From positions 3,017,965 to 3,027,964 of the forward strand of contig CM018891.1 in the NCBI GenBank assembly GCA_009663005.1: a stretch of DNA of 10,000 nucleotides, read 5' to 3'. Below, piece by piece: positions 7,601-10,000 of the stretch; position 1 is the stretch's first letter, and every line of letters begins with the position of its first letter. The DNA comes from Actinidia chinensis (lineage: Eukaryota > Streptophyta > Magnoliopsida > Ericales > Actinidiaceae). Under the pieces are notes generated by a model. It was not told the DNA's origin, searched no databases, and saw only the letters and a program-made list of their open reading frames with translations. The position numbers and the translations under genes are program-made.

Positions 7601-7861
7601 CTCTGATCTTGTTTTACATTTTGTTTCCGGTTTCGTTTTCAGTTCAATGACATACTGAACACGCTATTCTCTTCGCCTCCGGCCGTGGCGATGATCGTCG
7701 GGACGCTGCTGGACAACACGCTCGAAGCCAAGCAGACCCGCGATGAGAGGGGGATTCCTTGGTGGGTACCCTTCCAGAACCGGAAGGGCGATAGCAGAAA
7801 CGAGGAGTTTTATAGTTTCCCTCTTAGGATAAACGAGATCATCCCTTCCAGGTTTCTCTGA
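1565..7861 (+). CDS. NAT: Nucleobase-ascorbate transporter (NAT3/NAT4-like), partial, lacking N-terminus
   Basis: Integral membrane permease of the NAT/NCS2 family, which in plants transports purines, uracil or related substrates, probably by proton symport at the plasma membrane; the substrate of this member is not known. Exons: 1565-1665, 1799-1874, 1962-2018, 2115-2299, 2387-2483, 2733-2819, 2937-2995, 3495-3586, 3675-3752, 3844-4007, 7643-7861. They join in frame into 404 residues plus TGA, with GT-AG introns throughout. Landmarks are MRAIQGSLIVSS (residues 6-17), GDCVEIGLP (61-69), the PYPFQWGAP core in exon 5, ESTG (172-175, split by an intron), the NAT signature ENVGLLGLTH (222-231), FGAFFASIP, MRNMYILGLSLFLGISIPQ, GHGPVRTNAGW and LLDNT, with a RINEIIPSRFL tail. 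The signature ends in His, where the family has Arg, Lys or Gly. Family members have about 520-540 residues, so the first 120-130, including the conserved QH motif of the first membrane segment, lie upstream. The tail and the LGDCVEIGLPMLILL region fit the Arabidopsis NAT3/NAT4 group from memory; the exact orthologue is uncertain. Confidence 0.95.
1799..1874 (+). CDS. NAT: NAT exon 2 of window (residues 35-59)
   Basis: Encodes LFTPVVIVPVVCVVGLGLF followed by GRGFPL, a hydrophobic membrane segment ending in the conserved GFP turn. Acceptor CTTTAG|G completes the split Arg codon. Donor CACTG|GTATTA leaves the frame at a codon boundary. Confidence 0.93.
1962..2018 (+). CDS. NAT: NAT exon 3 of window (residues 60-78)
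   Basis: A 57-bp exon of 19 whole codons encoding LGDCVEIGLPMLILLVVCQ. CVEIGLP is strongly conserved in plant NATs. Acceptor TCTACAG, donor CCAG|GTAATA. Confidence 0.93.
2115..2299 (+). CDS. NAT: NAT exon 4 of window (residues 79-139)
   Basis: Encodes YLKRLHHLIHSVLERF, a membrane segment ICVGLIWAFAAILTAAGAY, and the conserved loop QSCRVDRSFLLSSAPW. It follows a CT-repeat pyrimidine tract and TGCAG. Donor CCATG|GTATTT splits the Trp codon. Confidence 0.95.
2387..2483 (+). CDS. NAT: NAT exon 5 of window (residues 141-172)
   Basis: Encodes IKIPYPFQWGAPIF followed by a hydrophobic stretch ending ALVTSAE. PYPFQWG is a family hallmark. The final Glu is the first residue of the conserved ESTG. Acceptor ATATAG, donor CCGAG|GTTTAG. 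Confidence 0.95.
2733..2819 (+). CDS. NAT: NAT exon 6 of window (residues 173-201)
   Basis: 29 whole codons encoding STGTFYAAARLAGATAPPAH then VLTRSIGLQ. This completes the ESTG motif and gives the conserved PPAHVLTRSIG loop. Acceptor GTGCAG, donor CTGCAG|GTGCGT. Confidence 0.95.
2937..2995 (+). CDS. NAT: NAT exon 7 of window (residues 202-220)
   Basis: Encodes GIGQLLDGIFGAAVGTTAS plus the start of a split Val codon. It runs into the NAT signature continued in the next exon. Acceptor ATGCAG, donor TCTGT|GTAAGG. The following intron (2996-3494, 499 bp) is the longest among the first ten exons; I see no element in it. Confidence 0.94.
3495..3586 (+). CDS. NAT: NAT exon 8 of window (residues 222-251), carries the NAT signature
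   Basis: Encodes ENVGLLGLTHVGSRRVVQ and then STAFMIFFAIF. The first ten residues are the NAT signature, which lines the substrate pathway in characterised family members. Its last position is His (codon CAT, 3523-3525) instead of the usual Arg, Lys or Gly. Acceptor ATGCAG; the donor TTCG|GTTTGT is weaker than its neighbours. Confidence 0.95.
3675..3752 (+). CDS. NAT: NAT exon 9 of window (residues 253-277)
   Basis: Encodes KFGAFFASIPLPIFAAAYCV then LYGIV, a conserved membrane segment with the ASIP motif. Acceptor TTCCAG completes a split Gly codon; donor TTG|GTGAGT is strong. Confidence 0.94.
3844..4007 (+). CDS. NAT: NAT exon 10 of window (residues 279-332)
   Basis: Encodes AIGVSFIQFTNSNSMRNMYI, a membrane segment LGLSLFLGISIPQYF and the loop THTDMNTGHGPVRTNAGW. 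Acceptor CTTGCAG, donor GATGG|GTAAGG. It ends at a codon boundary before the 3.6-kb intron. Confidence 0.95.
4506..5012 (+). repeat. Left arm of long terminal inverted repeat
   Basis: Reverse-complementary to 6047-6517. Shared blocks include GGAAGGTGGACCC near the outer end, GCACAATAA.GCTA in the middle, TTACAAGAACACACCT and AAAGGAGGTT near the inner end. Similarity fades near 5012. Confidence 0.8.
6047..6517 (-). repeat. Right arm of long terminal inverted repeat
   Basis: Reverse complement of the left arm, about 36 bases shorter because of small indels. Its outermost bases AAAATACATC were copied into the target duplication of the adjacent SINE. Confidence 0.8.
6116..6175. repeat. 30-bp tandem repeat inside the right arm
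   Basis: Two head-to-tail units start GGTGTGTTCTTGT at 6116 and 6146, with matching continuation AG.ACC.TGTCA. A diverged form of both units is visible in reverse complement in the left arm (around 4900-4955), so the duplication predates or accompanied arm formation. Confidence 0.7.
6521..6737 (-). mobile_element. tRNA-derived SINE (217 bp) with 13-bp target duplication
   Basis: Exact direct repeats of AAAATACATCAAA at 6508-6520 and 6738-6750 bound the insert. On the - strand it starts with a tRNA-like head containing a pol III A box and B box, then an unrelated body, and ends in a tail containing AAAAAA (GTTATCAAAAAATATCG). Orientation, size, pol III boxes, A-rich tail and variable-length target duplication all fit a plant SINE. 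It codes for nothing and would have moved with LINE machinery. The body recalls Au-type plant SINEs from memory, but I cannot assign the family firmly. Confidence 0.82.
6660..6724 (-). promoter_or_regulatory. Internal RNA polymerase III promoter (A and B boxes) of the SINE
   Basis: The A box TGGTTAAGTGG (- strand 6724 to 6714) fits the consensus TRGYNNARNNG at every position. The B box GTTTCAAATCT (6670 to 6660) differs from the usual GGTTCRANNC form at one core position. The gap of 43 bases is in the range of tRNA-derived promoters. The mismatch and the old age of the locus make present activity doubtful. Confidence 0.7.
6983..7430. repeat. Three-copy tandem repeat with expanded second unit
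   Basis: Units begin ATATT..GATTCTT(A)TCTC.TG at 6983, 7135 and 7352, each followed by TAAACTAC.TTTTGGAACA and a CCACGGGAACCCA block. Unit 1 is 152 bp and unit 2 is 217 bp; unit 3 is cut off near 7430. The size difference of 65 bp equals about two extra copies of a nested repeat of roughly 30 bp. Confidence 0.85.
7086..7356. repeat. Nested ~30-bp repeat (TGTTTTCATTTTGT.GGAATAA)
   Basis: Copies start near 7089, 7118, 7241, 7274, 7306 and 7335, with spacings of 29-33 bases within each cluster. There are two copies in the first larger unit and four in the second, accounting for the length difference between those units. Confidence 0.75.
7643..7861 (+). CDS. NAT: NAT last exon (residues 333-404 and stop)
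   Basis: Encodes FNDILNTLFSSPPAV, a last hydrophobic stretch AMIVGTLLDNT, then the cytosolic tail RGIPWWVPFQNRKGDSRNEE, FYSFPLRINEIIPSRFL and TGA at 7859-7861. The RGIPWW and EEFY.PLRIN tail is characteristic of plant NATs. Codons in the first half are distinctly G/C-ending (29 of the first 36), compared with 15 of the first 36 whole codons of the preceding exon. Confidence 0.96.
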   Translation, partial: FNDILNTLFSSPPAVAMIVGTLLDNTLEAKQTRDERGIPWWVPFQNRKGDSRNEEFYSFPLRINEIIPSRFL

Positions 7862-8073
7862 AGCTGCTTTACATGCTTGTACATTACTCGTGTAAATTAG
7901 TGTTTTTATTTAGAGAGTCGGCTAGTAGAAGTTTATGTTGGTTTCATTTCACTTGTGAGAGAAAAATTGAGAATGTTTCCAAATTTCTCATGATCTACAT
8001 AAATTTTGTTCTGCATTATGTGAGATTAGTGTGTTTATTTATGTGAGAGGTCATCTGAATGAGAATTGGAAGT

Positions 8074-8089
8074 GAGAGAGAGAGAGAGA
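8074..8089. repeat. (GA)8 microsatellite
   Basis: Sixteen bases of perfect GA repeat about 210 bases past the NAT stop codon, probably in or just beyond the 3' UTR. Confidence 0.9.
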
Positions 8090-8292
8090 AATGTGAATGT
8101 TTTCTTTGAAATTTTCCACTACTTGATAATGGAAAGTGTTGATCAGTATCTTAATAGCATCTTTATCGGTTGTGTTAACTATTTTGTGTGTTAAGTTTTT
8201 ATATCAGGAAAATCGAGTCTTTGTTGTCTAAAATGCTCAAGTAGTTAATGACGTTTAAAACCCGCGATTATAAGGAATGCACTATTTATTAT

Positions 8293-8318
8293 ATTAATTT
8301 TTTATTAAAAAAATTAAT
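8293..8318. repeat. AT-rich hairpin
   Basis: ATTAATTTTTT (8293-8303) pairs perfectly with AAAAAATTAAT (8308-8318) across four bases, within a stretch of nearly pure A and T. It may be part of a degraded small inverted-repeat element, but no element ends were found. Confidence 0.55.
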
Positions 8319-8707
8319 TAATAAAAATAATAAAATTTTAATTAGACCATTGGAGAGAAAAAAGGATAACACCTTCGCCAGTACACGTTAACTAAACTAA
8401 TAGAGAGCTGCTCTTAGACATTTTATTGACTAAGTATATGATATGAATGGAATCGAGTATATTCTTTGTAGGTCCCACACGTTTTATCTTCTCGCTGTTG
8501 ATGGAGATGGCTCAAACCTTTGCTTCCAAACTCGTCATTTGTCAAAGAAAGACCATCCGTTGTACTTCGCATAATTCCAATTGGATAAAATACTAGGGGA
8601 AAGCCTTATATCCACTTAATTTGACATTCGGTCAAAATGTTGATTAATTCGGATGATCAACCTTATCATTTATTAGTAAGAATTTTGATTAAAATCAAAA
8701 AATTACC

Positions 8708-8746
8708 CAATTCAAGATTTGATAATATTTAAGAAATTTTGAATTG
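8708..8746. repeat. Short inverted repeat CAATTCAA / TTGAATTG
   Basis: Eight-base arms at 8708-8715 and 8739-8746 with an AT-rich loop of 23 bases. At this base composition it may be chance. Confidence 0.35.
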
Positions 8747-9763
8747 AGACCTTGAAATGGAATAGACCTCCAAATTCCGAATTTAAACTATTAGGCCAAT
8801 TTTGAGGGGGTTTAGTTTTACTTTCTTACGTTTACGACATCGTTTTAGCTTGATTGTTTAGGCTCGTTTATCCTATTTTTTTTTAATAAACTCAACAATT
8901 ATTAATATATTTTTATTAATTTATTGTTAAAAAATTAAATAATTTTTTAAACTAATTGAAAAAAAAATTATCTCACTTTTTATATTTTAATCAAAAATAA
9001 AATATTTGAGATTTTTTAAATACACCCAACTGAGGCCTCATGACGCCAGATGGGTTGGTGGGCACGTCTTAAGTGCTGTCACAAGTACTATCGATTATCT
9101 TAGAAATGTTTTGGTGTCTCCACCGTCCAAAAAGTGTTGTGAATTTTATGCGAACTTTCCAAGAATTTTACCTTTGAATGGAAGCAGCAGGTTCAATAAG
9201 CTATAGGTCATGTCAGTGGCGCGGAGCCAGTAAATTAGATTAAAAAAAATTTACCTTAAGACAGATTAATTTAAGCATAAATGTAATTGACATGACAGAT
9301 TAATGCAATTAATTTAGACATATACCAAATATAATTAGATTACTACCAAAATGAATGATGGGTCTACAAGTAAGTGGTTGGTCAATAGAATAGATTAGCA
9401 TAGGGAAAAGGAGAGAGATGAGAAAATATTACAAATAAAAACGAGAATGTACAAGTAAGATGTTTTGGCAAAACAAAACTTGAAAGGTGGAAATTACAAG
9501 GCTTGTCACTGGACCACTCTAGCCGATGCAGCGGAACGCATTCCCCGACTCGCAGATCGAGACACTCTTCAATTTTATTTGGATAAATGATTTGGTGAAG
9601 AAAAAAAGTTAGAAGATCCAACAGTTCAGGATAGTTAGATGCTCTAATTTTTCCCTTTTCCTTTCCTTTTCTTTTTTCTCCACAAATCCTTAATCGAAAC
9701 ACACCCTTCCTCAACTCAAACAAAAGGAAGAGGAGGTATAAAAGATTTTAGGAGAAGGGCTAA

Positions 9764-9973
9764 TCACTCTGCTAGCACAGTCCAAGTTAAAGCATCCTCA
9801 TCAACTTGAATACAAAGATCTGGTATAACTTCTCCACCCTCCCTCACAACCAAGGAAACCTCTTCGTCGCAAATCAACCAACGAGCAACGACCGTCAACG
9901 TGCCTGCCGACCTCCGGAAGATTCCTAACTGTGGACACTCCCAGCGACTCCCTATATCGATCTTTTCCAAAAC
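9764..9973 (-). CDS. Possible last exon of an unidentified - strand gene
   Basis: A frame of 69 codons runs from 9973 down to TGA at 9764-9766. Starting VLEKIDIG, it ends CIQVDEDALTWTVLAE. No ATG opens it: the codon at 9970-9968 is TTG, and a TAA stops the frame at 9979-9977. If real, it would start at an AAAAG splice acceptor (9974-9975), which is poor because no pyrimidine tract precedes it. The coding case rests on a purine-N-pyrimidine codon pattern and mixed residues without low complexity. LEKIDIG followed by CPQLGIF vaguely resembles a leucine-rich repeat of plant resistance proteins, but that is only a guess. It could also be a pseudogene fragment. Confidence 0.3.
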   Translation of the reverse strand, partial: VLEKIDIGSRWECPQLGIFRRSAGTLTVVARWLICDEEVSLVVREGGEVIPDLCIQVDEDALTWTVLAE

Positions 9974-10000
9974 CTTTTAACTTTAATAACCCGCCAATCC

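Larger units (their letters stand above)
4008..7642 (+). other. Expanded last intron of the NAT gene (3635 bp)
   Basis: It starts GTAAGG and ends TTTTCAG, joining AGW to FNDILNTLF, which restores the conserved NAT sequence. The other visible introns are 87-499 bp. The excess length is explained largely by a long-inverted-repeat element, a SINE and a tandem repeat array. 4008-4505 and 6751-6982 show no recognisable element; their open frames are short and not protein-like. Confidence 0.93.
7862..9763. other. 3' UTR and AT-rich intergenic DNA, no gene supported
   Basis: The NAT 3' UTR must start at 7862. No canonical AATAAA follows nearby, and no cleavage site can be placed. Beyond it the DNA is AT-rich, especially 8275-8345 and 8870-9005, with AT-rich hairpins. 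Open frames such as 9006-9206 (+) and 9382-9723 (-) have low complexity or no recognisable domain. Parts may be old transposon remnants or the 3' UTR of a neighbouring - strand gene. Confidence 0.6.

Noticed and set aside
9382..9723. 113-residue - strand open frame
   Set aside because: It is biased toward Lys, Leu and Phe with no domain, and more likely non-coding or UTR sequence of a neighbouring gene.

Overview
The window is nuclear DNA of a flowering plant. Its one clear gene is the 3' part of a nucleobase-ascorbate transporter (NAT/NCS2 family, also called plant permease family). It lies on the + strand as eleven exons with GT-AG introns, and its peptide reads as a close relative of Arabidopsis NAT3/NAT4. 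No bacterial gene organisation, CRISPR array or rRNA is visible. Codon choice and AT-rich introns suit a dicot-like genome, but the species cannot be named from the sequence.

Layout. 1-1564 has no recognisable exon and is best read as an upstream intron; it holds a 601-bp non-autonomous DNA transposon (391-991) with an 8-bp target duplication and a 48-bp tandem duplication. 1565-4007 holds ten exons separated by introns of 87-499 bp. 4008-7642 is a 3.6-kb last intron filled with repeats: a 2.0-kb element with inverted repeats of about 0.5 kb (4506-6517), a 217-bp tRNA-derived SINE on the - strand (6521-6737) with a perfect 13-bp target duplication, and a nested tandem repeat (6983-7430). 7643-7861 is the last exon, ending in TGA. 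7862-9763 is 3' UTR and AT-rich intergenic DNA without a gene I can support. 9764-9973 on the - strand carries a short reading frame with a coding-like codon pattern, possibly the last exon of a neighbouring gene.

The eleven exons join in frame without any stop into 404 residues, against roughly 520-540 for the usual plant NAT, so about 120-130 N-terminal residues are encoded upstream of the window. The core motifs are present (ESTG, the NAT signature region, GHGPV, LDNT, RGIPWW, RNEEFYSFP). The one clear departure is His in place of Arg/Lys/Gly at the last position of the NAT signature. The main interest is the layered history of insertions in the introns and that signature substitution; I did not find a convincing new molecular system.
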